Positions 41,546-51,778 are shown, counted from the first letter of the stretch. The stretch: 64,000 bases of DNA from Enterococcus faecalis (GCF_029024925.1 NZ_CP118962.1:222501-286500); one strand, 5' to 3'. Made by a program: numbers and translations. The notes: generated from the letters alone by a model not told the origin.

Positions 41546-42379
41546 ATGATTCGCTTAGGATTAACATCTTTTAGTGAACACGACTATTTAACTGGAAAAA
41601 AACGGGCCACGCTTTATGAATATGCCAGTCATTTACCACTAGTTGAAATGGACACGGCGTATTACGGGATTCCTCCCAAAGAACGAGTAGCTGAATGGGT
41701 CAAAGCAGTTCCCGAAAACTTTCGCTTTGTCATGAAAGTTTATAGTGGAATCAGTTGTCAAGGTGAGTGGCAAACCTATTATGCAAGTGAAGAAGAAATG
41801 ATCACCGCTTTTTTAGAAAGTATGGCCCCATTAATTGAAAGTAAAAAATTATTTGCCTTTCTGGTACAATTTTCAGGAACATTTGGTTGTACGAAAGAAA
41901 ATGTCGCTTACTTGCAAAAAATTCGTCACTGGTTTAAAGACCTACCCATCGCCATTGAATTACGAAATAATTCATGGTATCAACCAAACTTTGTAAAACA
42001 AATGTTGCAATTTATGAAAGAAAATCAATTTTCACTTGTGATTGTAGATGAACCGCAGATTCCTACGAATCCAGTACCCTTTTATCCGTATGTAACGAAT
42101 CCTAATCTCGTGCTCTTCCGGTTTCACGGACGTAATGCGGCTGGCTGGTTAGCCAATGATGCAGAGTGGCGTAAAAAAAGAACCCTCTATCATTATAATA
42201 CGCAGGAAATCGCTGATTTAAGCGAAGCTGTTTTAAAAATGTCGCAAGAAGCTAAAGAAGTGGGCGTAATTTTTAATAATAATTCTGGCGGCGATGCCGC
42301 AGAAAACGCTCTACAGATGCAAAAAGTCTTGAATTTGAGTTACGATGATTTGAATCCAAAACAATTAGATTTATTTTGA
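41546..42379 (+). CDS. DUF72 family protein
   Basis: A 277-residue protein of the DUF72 (YecE-like) family, a TIM-barrel fold of unknown biochemical role. Family marks are VEMDTAYYGIPP near 30, FLVQFSGTFGCTKENV near 108, IAIELRNNSWY near 131 and RFHGRNAAGW near 190. A GAGGAGGAAGG site precedes the ATG. It lies 16 bp before the MazG-like gene on the same strand. Confidence 0.88.
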   Translation: MIRLGLTSFSEHDYLTGKKRATLYEYASHLPLVEMDTAYYGIPPKERVAEWVKAVPENFRFVMKVYSGISCQGEWQTYYASEEEMITAFLESMAPLIESKKLFAFLVQFSGTFGCTKENVAYLQKIRHWFKDLPIAIELRNNSWYQPNFVKQMLQFMKENQFSLVIVDEPQIPTNPVPFYPYVTNPNLVLFRFHGRNAAGWLANDAEWRKKRTLYHYNTQEIADLSEAVLKMSQEAKEVGVIFNNNSGGDAAENALQMQKVLNLSYDDLNPKQLDLF

Positions 42380-42395
42380 GAAAGAAGGTAGCTGA

Positions 42396-42932
42396 ATGTC
42401 TGAAAAGCAATCCCCTTATGAAATGGCTTGTGCCTTCCACGAGGTTTTTAATCCACACCAACCAGAGCAACCAACTGCTTTTTCGCCAGAGTTAGCCAGT
42501 CGACGAGCAGAGTTTAAAGTCGAAGAACTTGTGGAATTTTTATATAGTGCTGCTGATAATGACCAAGTACTTTTTCAACAATTGGTCAACGGATTAAAAA
42601 AATCTGTCGATAAAGCAGAGCAGAAAGTCTTGGCGAAAGGCAAACCAGTATCTGATCCTTTAGTGGAGGAAGTGGATGCACTAGTTGATTTATTGTATTT
42701 TACTTATGGTTCGTTTTGCTTAATGGGCGTCAATCCAACAAAAATTATTGAAATCGTTCATCAAGCCAATATGGGGAAATTATTTCCAGATGGGCAGCCA
42801 CATTATGATCCAGAAACAAATAAAGTATTAAAACCTGAAAATTGGGAACAAGATTTTGCGCCAGAAGCTAAAATTAAAGCGGAAATTCAACGCCAATTGA
42901 AAATTACTGAAACCAATGAAAAAGACGAATGA
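42396..42932 (+). CDS. MazG-like / phosphoribosyl-ATP pyrophosphohydrolase-like protein
   Basis: A 178-residue all-alpha NTP pyrophosphatase-like protein. Metal-binding acidic motifs are EFKVEELVEFL at about 35-45 (E-x2-E) and EEVDALVDLLYF at about 90-101 (E-x2-D). Such enzymes hydrolyse nucleoside triphosphates to monophosphates and clean the nucleotide pool; the substrate is unknown. The last six codons lie inside the convergent terminator stem. Confidence 0.82.
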   Translation: MSEKQSPYEMACAFHEVFNPHQPEQPTAFSPELASRRAEFKVEELVEFLYSAADNDQVLFQQLVNGLKKSVDKAEQKVLAKGKPVSDPLVEEVDALVDLLYFTYGSFCLMGVNPTKIIEIVHQANMGKLFPDGQPHYDPETNKVLKPENWEQDFAPEAKIKAEIQRQLKITETNEKDE

Positions 42933-42956
42933 GAAAACTCATTCGTCTTTTTCATT
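42915..42956. terminator. Perfect palindromic terminator between convergent genes
   Basis: AATGAAAAAGACGAATGAG and its exact complement (19 bp) flank an AAAA loop. The left arm encodes the end of the MazG-like protein and the right arm reaches the stop codon of the aspartate kinase gene. Confidence 0.9.
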
Positions 42957-44307
42957 AATCATGGAAGAACGTCCGATATAAGGCTTTGATGGCTTTTTCT
43001 TCTTGTTCTTTTTTGATACCAAACATAATACTTACTTCCGAAGATCCTTGGTTAATCATTTCTAAGTTGATTTTTTCTTTGGCTAACGCCATTGTACTTT
43101 CAGCAGTAACCCCAATTCGTTGGCGCATGCCTTCCCCGACAATCATAATCATAGAAAGGTGATGCGTGATGCGTAACTCGTCAGGCGCTAAAACTTCTTG
43201 GAGTTGAGCCATCAGTCGATTTTCAATTTCAGTTGTTAACTGGTCTTCTCTTAAAACAATCGTGATGTCATCAATTCCTGAGGGCATATGCTCATAGCTT
43301 AAGGCTAATTTTTCTAGTACTTCTAAAAGCCGTCGCCCAAAACCTAACTCTCTATTCATTAAATACTTACTAATGTAAATACTTGCGAACCCTTGATCAC
43401 TAGCAATTCCTACAACAGGGGCATGCTTTACTTTGCGAGAGGTGGTAATTAGGGTGCCAGGATGATGTGGGTTGTTGGTATTTTTGATAACGACTGGAAT
43501 ATTTGCGCGATAGGCAGGCATTAAGGCTTCGTCGTGGAGGACGGCAAAGCCTGCATAAGCTAACTCCCGCATTTCTCTGTAGGTCAATTCTTGAATCGTT
43601 TGAGGCTGTTCAATAATTCCAGGATGGGCGACATAAATTCCGTCCACATCGGTAAAGTTTTCATACAAATCTGCTTGAACACCTGCGGCAACAATGGACC
43701 CTGTGATATCGGAACCGCCACGAGAAAAAGTACAAATTTCGCCGGCTTCTGTATAACCAAAGAAACCTGGAATAACCAAGATTTGTTGAGTCTCACGATA
43801 GACACTAATTTTCTCTAAAGCTTTTGGTAAAATGCGAGCATTGCCTGGTTCAGGTGTCACCAGGAGACCCAATTCTTTTGGACTAATGTAGCGAGCATCT
43901 AAGCCATTTTGCTTGAAAAAACTGGCAACAACTTTTGCATTATTGTCCTCGCCACTAGCTAAAAAATAGTCAAATAAAAAAGTATTGTTTTCTTTTGGTA
44001 AAGTGGCTAATTGGCGAATCGAAATAGCAATATCAGCTAAAACTGCTTTATCCAAGTGTAATTCATCAAAAAGATCTTCATAACGACGAATGATGGCAGA
44101 GATTGTCGATTCAATGTCCTCATTATTTAAGTAGCGCTGATAGTATTGAATCAATAAATCAGTGACTTTAATATCTTGCGGGGTTCGCTTTCCAGGAGCG
44201 GATACAACGACAAACGTTCGGCGCGGCTCTTCCTTGACGATTTGTAAGACTTTCTGTAACTGTGGTGCTGATGCTAGCGAGCTACCGCCGAATTTAACTA
44301 CGTTCAC
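42955..44307 (-). CDS. Aspartate kinase
   Basis: A 450-residue aspartokinase, the entry enzyme for lysine, threonine and methionine synthesis and the cell-wall lysine branch. The N-terminal KFGGSSLAS ATP motif, FSRGGSDITGS near 200 and two C-terminal ACT domains (about 305-450) identify it. The GTG start was chosen because AGGAG lies 8 bases upstream and homologues begin VVKFGGSS; a GTG three codons earlier overlaps that site. It is monocistronic. Confidence 0.93.
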   Translation of the reverse strand: MNVVKFGGSSLASAPQLQKVLQIVKEEPRRTFVVVSAPGKRTPQDIKVTDLLIQYYQRYLNNEDIESTISAIIRRYEDLFDELHLDKAVLADIAISIRQLATLPKENNTFLFDYFLASGEDNNAKVVASFFKQNGLDARYISPKELGLLVTPEPGNARILPKALEKISVYRETQQILVIPGFFGYTEAGEICTFSRGGSDITGSIVAAGVQADLYENFTDVDGIYVAHPGIIEQPQTIQELTYREMRELAYAGFAVLHDEALMPAYRANIPVVIKNTNNPHHPGTLITTSRKVKHAPVVGIASDQGFASIYISKYLMNRELGFGRRLLEVLEKLALSYEHMPSGIDDITIVLREDQLTTEIENRLMAQLQEVLAPDELRITHHLSMIMIVGEGMRQRIGVTAESTMALAKEKINLEMINQGSSEVSIMFGIKKEQEEKAIKALYRTFFHD

Positions 44308-44493
44308 GTTTATCACTCCTGTTTTTAATTATTTTCTCATTTGTAGATTAGTAAAAGGATACCGAAAAACATTTAGAAAAGCAACCACTTATTTTCAGAA
44401 AGTTAGGAAATCATGAAAATATTTGTTCTTCATTTTTCCTTAAAATTTTGTTAAACTGTAAAGATATGAGTCGTAACGAAGGAGTTAAATAGT

Positions 44494-45180
44494 ATGACAG
44501 AATCCAAAACTGCCATTATTTTTGATATGGACGGTGTCCTAGTAGATAGCGAAGCTTATTATTATGAGCGACGTAAAGCATTTTTAGCGGAATTTGATTT
44601 GACCATTGAGGGCCTAACCTTGCCAGAATTAGTCGGTGCGGATATGCGTTCATTATGGCAAAAGATTGAACAAGTCAACAAAAAAGAGCTAGATATTGCT
44701 TTTTTAAATGAACAATACATAGCCTATAAAAAAGCGCATCCGATAGATTATTTAGCTGTGCTTGATGAAAATGCGAAACGTGTTTTACAATTTTTAAAAA
44801 GACAAGGCTATAAAATCGGATTAGCTTCTTCTTCCACAAAAGACGCAATTGAAGAGGTTTTGACAGTGGGGCAATTAAGTAGTTATTTTGATGCGGTCGT
44901 GAGTGGGGAAGATTTCGAAGAAAGTAAACCGGCGCCGGATATTTATCTGCACACGTTACAAGAATTAGCTGTTGCGCCACAGGAATGTATAGCCATTGAA
45001 GATTCAGAAAAAGGCATTGCCTCTGCCAAAGAAGCTGGGCTAGAAGTTTGGGCTATGCGCGATGAACACTTTGGGATGGATCAAAGTCAAGCGGATGCCT
45101 TCTTAACACAACTAAGTGATATTTGTAAAAAAATTAGTGAAAATCGGATCGATGAAAGCAGTGAATCAACCCCTTCGTAA
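44494..45180 (+). CDS. HAD hydrolase, beta-phosphoglucomutase-like
   Basis: A 228-residue HAD subfamily IA protein. The nucleophile motif is FDMDGVLVDSE at 10-20, motif II ASSSTKDAIEE near 110, then SKPAPDIYL and EDSEKGIASAKEAG. A small helical cap lies between. The group includes beta-phosphoglucomutase and sugar-phosphate phosphatases; motifs do not decide between them. A GAAGGAGTT site precedes the ATG. Confidence 0.87.
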   Translation: MTESKTAIIFDMDGVLVDSEAYYYERRKAFLAEFDLTIEGLTLPELVGADMRSLWQKIEQVNKKELDIAFLNEQYIAYKKAHPIDYLAVLDENAKRVLQFLKRQGYKIGLASSSTKDAIEEVLTVGQLSSYFDAVVSGEDFEESKPAPDIYLHTLQELAVAPQECIAIEDSEKGIASAKEAGLEVWAMRDEHFGMDQSQADAFLTQLSDICKKISENRIDESSESTPS

Positions 45181-45239
45181 GAAGATCGCGGGTTTTCTTA
45201 AAAAAGTTTGTTATAACTAGTGAATGAATATACAGTTTG

Positions 45240-45248
45240 TGCTATAAT
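45240..45248 (+). promoter_or_regulatory. Extended -10 promoter of ezrA
   Basis: TGCTATAAT is a TGn-TATAAT extended -10 element about 115 bp before ezrA; no good -35 is visible. Confidence 0.55.
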
Positions 45249-45365
45249 TTTCTATAGGTATTTCTGCAAGAATGCCCTTTTTCAAGGGTCAGGAACAATA
45301 GATAACCGTGTGAAGAGAACAAACAACCTTTCTTTTATTATAGAAAAATTATCGGAGGAGCCAAA

Positions 45366-47102
45366 ATGAAGAATAATTGGATTATCATTTTAGTACTAGT
45401 AATCGTTATTATTGCTGCGGTGCTATACTTAATTGGTTATTTTATGCGCAAAAAAAATCAAGAACAATTAGATGAATTAGAAGTTCGTAAAGAAGCCCTG
45501 TTTGACTTGCCAGTCTTTGAAGAAATCGATGACATTAAAAAAATGCATCTAGTTGGACAGAGTCAAAATAGTTTCCGTGAATGGAATCAACGTTGGGTAG
45601 AACTATCGACGCGTTCTTTCGCCGAACTAGAGAGTCAAATTTATGAAGTCGAAAATCAAAATGAAATTTTCCGTTTCATGAAAGCGAAGAAAGCAGTCGT
45701 GGAAGCGAATGAAACGATGACCGAAATGGAAGCCGAAGTGGAAGTCATTCGTAATGGCTTGAAAGAATTACGTGAAAGTGAAGAGCGCAATTCATTAGAA
45801 GTTCAAAAAGCTTTGGATGTCTATGAAGAATTAAGTAAATCACTAAAAGATGATAAAGCTAGCTTTGGTCCAGCTTACTCCGAAATCCAAAAACAATTAA
45901 GAAACGTCGAAATTGAATTCACACAATTTGTCACACTAAATACATCGGGGGACCCAATCGAGGCTCGAGAAGTCCTAGAAGATGCGGAACGTCATACGTA
46001 TGAATTGGAAGACTTAATGAAACGGATTCCACCAATGTATGAAGAATTAAATGAAACTTTCCCAGATCAATTAAAAGAAATCGAAGAAGGCTACAACCAA
46101 TTATTAGCTGACGATTATGTGTTCCCTGAACAAAACTTTGCTGAAGAAATTCAACATGCGAAAAAACGTGTCGAGAATTCAATGGCTGATTTAGAGAAAA
46201 CAGAGATTGCTGCAGTAGAGGTCGCAAATCGCGACACAGCAACGGCGATTGATGCATTATATGAAGTGATGGAACGTGAAATTGAAGCGAAGAAATATGT
46301 CGTAACCAATCAAAAAATTATTGACGATTATATTTCTCATTCCTTAAAAAATAACCGTCAATTAATGATTGAATTGGACCATGTATCACAAAGCTACACC
46401 TTAAACAACAACGAGCTAGGACGTAGTCGTGGTTTCCAAACGGAAATTGAAGAAATTATCCGCCGTCAAAAAGACTTGGAACCTCGAATGAAAGAACATA
46501 CCGTTCCTTACTCTGAAATTCAAGCGTTCTATAAAGAATGCTATAAGATTTTAGATGATATTGAAAATCAACAATTAGAAATTGATGCTTCATTGAAAGA
46601 ACTAAGAAAAGGCGAAAAAGTCGCCCAAGAAAAAGTCGACGAATACGAATTCCGTTTACGGAGTATCAAACGATATGTTGAAAAGCAACGATTACCAGGT
46701 TTGTCTGCTGATTACTTAGAATTTTTCTATGTGGCAACGGATCGAATTGAAGATTTAAGCCGAGCCTTAAATAAAATGCGCATTAACATGGATGAAATCA
46801 ATCGTTTATGTGACTTATGCGAAGATGATTTAGAGTTATTAGATAAGAAAACAAAAGATTTAGTCAATGCAGCAGCTCTGACAGAACAAATGATGCAATA
46901 TGCAAACCGCTATCGTCATACTCACGAGAACATCCGAGCGGCTTTAGATAAAAGCATGTATTTATTCTCGACAGAATTCCGTTATCAAGATGCATTAGAT
47001 GAAATTGGAACGGCATTGGAAGCTGTTGAGCCAGGGGCGTTCAAACGAATCGAAGATTTTTATTTTAAAAATATCAATAACCCTAATTTAACAGCAATTT
47101 AA
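45366..47102 (+). CDS. ezrA: Septation ring formation regulator EzrA
   Basis: A 578-residue membrane-anchored division protein. One N-terminal membrane helix (about 5-26) is followed by a long alpha-helical, spectrin-like region of charged coiled coils to the end. EzrA limits FtsZ ring formation and joins the divisome in Gram-positive cocci. Length and topology match the family. A leader of over 100 nt precedes it. It is a single gene with a terminator. Confidence 0.95.
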   Translation: MKNNWIIILVLVIVIIAAVLYLIGYFMRKKNQEQLDELEVRKEALFDLPVFEEIDDIKKMHLVGQSQNSFREWNQRWVELSTRSFAELESQIYEVENQNEIFRFMKAKKAVVEANETMTEMEAEVEVIRNGLKELRESEERNSLEVQKALDVYEELSKSLKDDKASFGPAYSEIQKQLRNVEIEFTQFVTLNTSGDPIEAREVLEDAERHTYELEDLMKRIPPMYEELNETFPDQLKEIEEGYNQLLADDYVFPEQNFAEEIQHAKKRVENSMADLEKTEIAAVEVANRDTATAIDALYEVMEREIEAKKYVVTNQKIIDDYISHSLKNNRQLMIELDHVSQSYTLNNNELGRSRGFQTEIEEIIRRQKDLEPRMKEHTVPYSEIQAFYKECYKILDDIENQQLEIDASLKELRKGEKVAQEKVDEYEFRLRSIKRYVEKQRLPGLSADYLEFFYVATDRIEDLSRALNKMRINMDEINRLCDLCEDDLELLDKKTKDLVNAAALTEQMMQYANRYRHTHENIRAALDKSMYLFSTEFRYQDALDEIGTALEAVEPGAFKRIEDFYFKNINNPNLTAI

Positions 47103-47115
47103 TTAAACAATCACT

Positions 47116-47152
47116 AAACAGAGGTTTGTCGACAGACAAGCCTCTGTTTTTA
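47116..47152 (+). terminator. Terminator of ezrA
   Basis: AAACAGAGGTTTGTC/GACAAGCCTCTGTTT, 15 pairs with one G-U, then a short T run. Confidence 0.9.
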
Positions 47153-47167
47153 TGGCGTGGTGGTGAC

Positions 47168-47196
47168 TTGAAGTGATACTTTAGAAAGTATATAAT
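47168..47196 (+). promoter_or_regulatory. Promoter of the cysteine desulfurase gene
   Basis: TTGAAG and TATAAT separated by exactly 17 bp, 31 bp before the start codon. Confidence 0.82.
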
Positions 47197-47227
47197 GGGA
47201 AAGAATTTTAAAAAAGAAGGGTGACAA

Positions 47228-48373
47228 ATGATTTATTTTGATAATAGTGCAACTACACCGATTTACCCCCAGGCTTTAGATACATATGTAAAAACCAGTC
47301 AGCGGATTATTGGCAATCCGTCTAGCCTACATGACTTAGGCAGCCAAGCGAATCGGCTCTTACAACAAGCACGGAAGCAGATTGCGGAGCTAATCGATGT
47401 TTCAGCAAATGAAATCTATTTTACAAGTGGCGGAACTGAAGGAGATAACTGGGTTTTAAAAGGAACGGCAATCGAAAAACGAGAATTTGGTAATCATATT
47501 ATTATTTCTGCAGTGGAACATCCAGCAGTTACAGAAACAGCGGAACAATTAGTCGAACTAGGTTTTGAACTTTCTTATGCGCCAGTGGATAAAGAAGGTC
47601 GTGTAAAAGTCGAGGAACTACAGAAATTAATTAGAAAAGAAACGATTTTGGTTTCTGTTATGGCAGTCAACAATGAAGTGGGAACGATTCAACCAATTAA
47701 AGAAATCAGCGAGGTTTTAGCGGAGTTTCCTAAAATTCATTTTCATGTAGACGCGGTTCAAGCAATTGGGAAAGTTAATTACTCAGAGTGGTTAACGGAT
47801 CGGGTGGATTTTGCAACGTTTTCTGCACATAAATTTCATGGACCACGAGGTATTGGTTTTATGTATTGGAAACAAGGAAAACGTTTAGCGCCGCTTTTAA
47901 CAGGAGGCGGGCAAGAAAACAACCAACGCAGTGGGACAGAAAACGTACCAGCAATTGTGGCAATGGCCAAAGCGTTACGCTTGCATTTAGAGAACGAACA
48001 ACAACGGCCGCAACATGTGGCGACGTTACGGAGTTATTTATTAAAGGCGCTAGAAGAATTTCAAAATGTGACTGTTTTTTCACAAGATAATGAACATTTT
48101 GCGCCACACATTTTATGTTTTGCTTTGAAAGGGATTCGCGGCGAAGTGCTAGTCCATGCATTGGAAGAAAAACAGATTTATATTTCGACTACGAGTGCTT
48201 GTTCTAGCCGAAAAAAAATGGCTAGTAGCACCTTGTATGCCATGCATGTGCCTGGGGAATTGGCGACTTCCGCTGTGCGCATTAGTTTAGATGAAAGCAA
48301 TACAATGGCAGAAATTGAACAGTTTATGATTGTTTTCAACCAACTTTATCAAAAATTTTCTCGTGTAAATTAA
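47228..48373 (+). CDS. Cysteine desulfurase (NifS/IscS family)
   Basis: A 381-residue PLP enzyme that removes sulfur from cysteine. The cofactor lysine is K202 (FSAHKFHGPRG) and the sulfur-accepting loop carries C325 (STTSACSSR). Other family marks are DNSATTP at 5-11 and EHPA at 97-100. Members next to ezrA in lactic acid bacteria usually precede thiI and feed 4-thiouridine synthesis, but here a terminator and the two-component system follow, so thiI is not in place. The role in tRNA thiolation is inferred. Confidence 0.9.
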   Translation: MIYFDNSATTPIYPQALDTYVKTSQRIIGNPSSLHDLGSQANRLLQQARKQIAELIDVSANEIYFTSGGTEGDNWVLKGTAIEKREFGNHIIISAVEHPAVTETAEQLVELGFELSYAPVDKEGRVKVEELQKLIRKETILVSVMAVNNEVGTIQPIKEISEVLAEFPKIHFHVDAVQAIGKVNYSEWLTDRVDFATFSAHKFHGPRGIGFMYWKQGKRLAPLLTGGGQENNQRSGTENVPAIVAMAKALRLHLENEQQRPQHVATLRSYLLKALEEFQNVTVFSQDNEHFAPHILCFALKGIRGEVLVHALEEKQIYISTTSACSSRKKMASSTLYAMHVPGELATSAVRISLDESNTMAEIEQFMIVFNQLYQKFSRVN

Positions 48374-48376
48374 TAA

Positions 48377-48418
48377 AAAAATAAGTCGGAGCCTAGAAAT
48401 AGGCTCCGACTTATTTTT
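48377..48418. terminator. Bidirectional terminator
   Basis: AAAAATAAGTCGGAGCCTA and its complement around GAAA, with T tracts both ways. Confidence 0.92.
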
Positions 48419-48425
48419 GCTCTCT

Positions 48426-49118
48426 TTATCGATTGAAGCGGTAGCCACTACCCCAGAGTGTTTCAATTGGAGAGTCAGAAAGATTGGCTTTTTTTAATTT
48501 TTCCCGAATCCGTTTAATATGAACAACGACAGTCGAAACCTCAGTATCTAAGGCATCAAACCCCCAGACACTTTCAAAAAGTTCTTCTTTATTCCACACA
48601 CGGTTAGGATGTTCCATCAAGAAAACCAGCAATTTGTATTCTTTGCTTGTAAAAATAACTTCATTTTCTAAAACAAACACTTTGTGGGCGGCAGTGTCGA
48701 CAGCGATTTCATTGATTTTTAGTAATTGTGGTGGTTGTTCTGCTTTGCTTAACAATTGATAACGGTTCATATGGGCTTTTGCTCGAGCGACTAATTCATT
48801 GGGACTAAACGGCTTGATTATATAATCATCCGCACCTAAGCCAAGCCCACGAATTTTATCAATATCTTCTTTTTTAGCCGAAACAATCATGATCGGCGTT
48901 TGCTTTTTTTTTCGAATTGCACGACAGATTTCAAAACCATCCATAGTTGGCAGCATCACATCTAAAATAATTAAATCAAAGGGCTCATTTAAAGCTGCTT
49001 CCAATCCTTTTTTTCCATCATGTTCAATTGTGACAGTCATATCGTTAATTTCTAAATAATCTTTTTGCAAATCAGCAATGCTTGGATCATCTTCAATAAT
49101 TAATACATGTGGTTTCAT
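48426..49118 (-). CDS. OmpR-family response regulator
   Basis: A 230-residue regulator with a receiver domain (phosphorylated D53 in IILDVMLP; acidic pocket E9-D10-D11; conserved lysine in IKPFSP) and a C-terminal winged helix from about 130. It overlaps the histidine kinase gene by 4 bases. The three DUF4822 genes across the intergenic region each have an 11-bp-spaced direct repeat placed identically before the promoter, making them the likely regulon. Confidence 0.92.
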   Translation of the reverse strand: MKPHVLIIEDDPSIADLQKDYLEINDMTVTIEHDGKKGLEAALNEPFDLIILDVMLPTMDGFEICRAIRKKKQTPIMIVSAKKEDIDKIRGLGLGADDYIIKPFSPNELVARAKAHMNRYQLLSKAEQPPQLLKINEIAVDTAAHKVFVLENEVIFTSKEYKLLVFLMEHPNRVWNKEELFESVWGFDALDTEVSTVVVHIKRIREKLKKANLSDSPIETLWGSGYRFNR

Positions 49119-50596
49119 TTTTCATCCTCCAACAACGGCAACGTAATTATCACGTTGGTGCCGTCTCCTTTTTTACTTGTGACAGTGATTGTTCCCTGAT
49201 GATAGTCAATAATTTGTTTGACAATACTTAATCCCAAGCCGCTTCCTTTAACTGTTGGGGTTCGAGATTTGTCTACACGATAGAAGCGTTCGAATAAATA
49301 AGGTAATTCTTTTTTATCGATACCAATGCCGTTATCTGTAATGGTTAAAACTAAGTCTGTTTGATTATGCGTTAAAGAAATCGTAAAGGCTAGTTGTTCT
49401 TTAGTGGGATCCGCAAATTTAATGCTATTTTGAATTAGATTGGTAATCACGCGATTCATCTGCGTGGGATCCATTTGAACGTATAAAGCTTCGGTGGGAA
49501 GGACAGAAGTGATCACGAGTTCTTGTTCCAAACGGTATTCTTCAAGAATATGTGCAATAAAACGAGTGAAATTGGTCTTTTCCATTGTAAAGACAGCACG
49601 GTCTAGGTCTAATTTGGAATACAAAAATAATTCTTCAATTAAATCATTGAGGCCTAAACTTTTTTCATGAATGACCGTTAAATAGCGCTGTTTTTTTTCT
49701 TCAGTATTGGCAACGCCATCCATCAAACCTTCAACGTAACCAATAATAGAAGTAATTGGTGTTTTTAAGTCATGAGAAATATTTGCAATTAATTCTTTCC
49801 GATTAGCTTCATATTTTTCGCGTTCCGCATTGGCTTCTTCTAAATCTTGCCACATTTGTTCAAAACTAAGTTGGAGCTGTTTGACTTCTGTTGAGACGGT
49901 TTGGTGGCTAGTTGGTGTAAATGGATTTTCTTTTTGGGCATCCTTACCCAATGTTTTAGTCGCTTTTTCTAATGCTTCTAATGGCTCGATAGTGGTTTTG
50001 GTTAAGCGCTTATTAATGAGCCAAGCTGCCGCAATTGCTACAAGGATAATTAACAAAATCATCCAGATAATCCAGCGTGTGAAGAATTCAAAAAGGCTGC
50101 TTTCGCGTTTCAAGACAATAAAGCTCCCGTTAGAACCATCTAAATAATGAAAATCGGATTTGACATAATGATATAGACGCCCTGCATTATCCAGTGTGCC
50201 AGTTGGCATAATATTATTCATTTCGTAGTTTGGAATATGTACAGACAAAGATTTTTCTACTAAATTATCCGAATAATAAGGAAACCGTGCATTCTTTCGA
50301 AGAATCACACTTAATCCTTTTGCCTCAATTGTTTGAATCGTTTCCTTTAATTCTTTACTTAAAGGCGTATCTAGTAATTTCGGTGACTTTTTTAACAGTT
50401 GATCTAAGGCCAAATAACTTTCTTCTTCGTTAGCGGTCAATGGTCGTTGCTTATTCATCATTCGGTAAGCTTGGGGCAAACTGGGAACAGTTCCTAACGT
50501 GATGTAAGAAGCTAAGGATAAAACAGCTAAAACAGAGGCTAAAGTAATAATGATGGCACTAATATAAGAAATAAAAAAGCGGCGTTTAATGGTCAA
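49115..50596 (-). CDS. Sensor histidine kinase
   Basis: A 493-residue membrane kinase with helices at about 8-32 and 172-194 enclosing an extracellular sensor of about 140 residues, then HAMP (195-250), the phosphorylated H275 in ANISHDLKTP, and an ATPase domain (N box NLIQNSIKFAD, DNGIGI, GSGLGLSI). The start is TTG behind AGGAGGGACGC. The signal is unknown. It is co-transcribed with the response regulator and divergent from the first DUF4822 gene. Confidence 0.92.
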   Translation of the reverse strand: MTIKRRFFISYISAIIITLASVLAVLSLASYITLGTVPSLPQAYRMMNKQRPLTANEEESYLALDQLLKKSPKLLDTPLSKELKETIQTIEAKGLSVILRKNARFPYYSDNLVEKSLSVHIPNYEMNNIMPTGTLDNAGRLYHYVKSDFHYLDGSNGSFIVLKRESSLFEFFTRWIIWMILLIILVAIAAAWLINKRLTKTTIEPLEALEKATKTLGKDAQKENPFTPTSHQTVSTEVKQLQLSFEQMWQDLEEANAEREKYEANRKELIANISHDLKTPITSIIGYVEGLMDGVANTEEKKQRYLTVIHEKSLGLNDLIEELFLYSKLDLDRAVFTMEKTNFTRFIAHILEEYRLEQELVITSVLPTEALYVQMDPTQMNRVITNLIQNSIKFADPTKEQLAFTISLTHNQTDLVLTITDNGIGIDKKELPYLFERFYRVDKSRTPTVKGSGLGLSIVKQIIDYHQGTITVTSKKGDGTNVIITLPLLEDEK

Positions 50597-50689
50597 AAGC
50601 GTCCCTCCTAGTGGTTTTAATCTATTTCTTACTTATAGTGTATTACAAGTGAACAAAAAAAAGCTAGTATTGTTATTAACTTTTTTTCA

Positions 50690-50747
50690 TTTGTTTATAA
50701 TTTGTTCATTTTTCGGCAAGTAGGAGTTTATAAGGCTTTGCTATTCT
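50690..50747 (+). promoter_or_regulatory. Conserved promoter of DUF4822 gene 1 with direct-repeat regulator site
   Basis: GTTTAT and GTTCAT lie 11 bp apart (50693 and 50704). After 9 bp comes AGTAGG in the -35 position, then 17 bp to TATTCT. The same spacing recurs at genes 2 and 3. A weak -35 with an 11-bp-spaced repeat just upstream is the layout of an OmpR-type activated promoter. A TTTGTTCAC also faces the kinase gene on the minus strand. Confidence 0.72.
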
Positions 50748-50781
50748 AAATATATCAAAAAGAAAAAGGGGATTACCAACC

Positions 50782-51759
50782 ATGAAAAAGAAAAAAGTTT
50801 TTAGTGCGCTTACCTTATTAACCTTTAGTACGTTGTTGATTGCAGGCTGTGCTGGCGGAGCCAACTCTGCAACAGATAAATCAAGTGCAGCTAGCTCAAG
50901 CACTGCAGTCTCTAGTTCAGCAGAAGCAGCTAAAGAGCAATCAAAAGGACAAGAATTAACAGAAATTTTATCCAGTACTGATTGGCAAGGCACAAAAGTT
51001 TACGACAAAAATAATAATGATTTAACAGCAGAAAATGCTAATTTTATTGGTTTAGCAAAATATGATGGTGAAACAGGTTTTTATGAATTTTTCGACAAAG
51101 AAACAGGTGAAACCCGTGGCGATGAAGGCACATTCTTTGTGACAGACGATGGCGAAAAGCGTATCTTAATTTCGGATACACAAAACTATCAAGCGGTGGT
51201 TGATTTAACGGAAGTAACGAAAGATAAATTTACCTATAAGCGAATGGGTAAAGATAAAGACGGGAAAGATGTAGAAGTCTTTGTAGAACATATCCCTTAT
51301 TCTGACGAGAAATTAACCTTTACGAATGGCCGTAAAGATTTAGAAACAGAAACTGGCAAGATTGTTACCAGTGAACCTGGGGATGACATTTTAGGGGCTA
51401 CATTATGGAATGGCACGAAAGTTTTAGATGAAGACGGTAACGATGTTACTGAAGCAAATAAAATGTTTATTAGTTTAGCGAAATTTGATAATAAAACAAG
51501 TAAATATGAATTCTTTGATTTAGAAACGGGTAAAACCCGTGGAGATTTTGGTTACTTCCAAGTAATTGATAATAACAAAATCCGGGCCCACGTTTCAATT
51601 GGTGACAATAAATATGGAGCTGCATTAGAATTAACAGAATTAAATGATAAACGTTTTACGTATACACGAATGGGTAAAGACAACAATGGCAAAGAAATTA
51701 AAGTCTTTGTAGAACATGAACCATATGAAGGAGACTTTACGCCAGACTTCACGTTCTAA
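50782..51759 (+). CDS. DUF4822 lipoprotein (tandem gene 1)
   Basis: A 325-residue exported lipoprotein. The signal peptide ends in the lipobox IAGC with C23 as the lipidated residue, followed by a Ser/Ala-rich linker to about 57. Two homologous DUF4822-type domains follow, about 64-185 and 205-325, sharing W-x-GT-K-V-x-D, FYEFFD, GETRGD and FTYKRMGKD patterns. The function is unknown. It is first of three tandem paralogues opposite a two-component system and has its own promoter and terminator. Confidence 0.85.
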   Translation: MKKKKVFSALTLLTFSTLLIAGCAGGANSATDKSSAASSSTAVSSSAEAAKEQSKGQELTEILSSTDWQGTKVYDKNNNDLTAENANFIGLAKYDGETGFYEFFDKETGETRGDEGTFFVTDDGEKRILISDTQNYQAVVDLTEVTKDKFTYKRMGKDKDGKDVEVFVEHIPYSDEKLTFTNGRKDLETETGKIVTSEPGDDILGATLWNGTKVLDEDGNDVTEANKMFISLAKFDNKTSKYEFFDLETGKTRGDFGYFQVIDNNKIRAHVSIGDNKYGAALELTELNDKRFTYTRMGKDNNGKEIKVFVEHEPYEGDFTPDFTF

Positions 51760-51778
51760 TTAGTCAATCACGAGTGGA

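Noticed and set aside
47859..48161. Antisense open frames inside the cysteine desulfurase and other long genes
   Set aside because: They mirror the codon structure of the sense genes and lack ribosome sites, signal features or recognisable domains.
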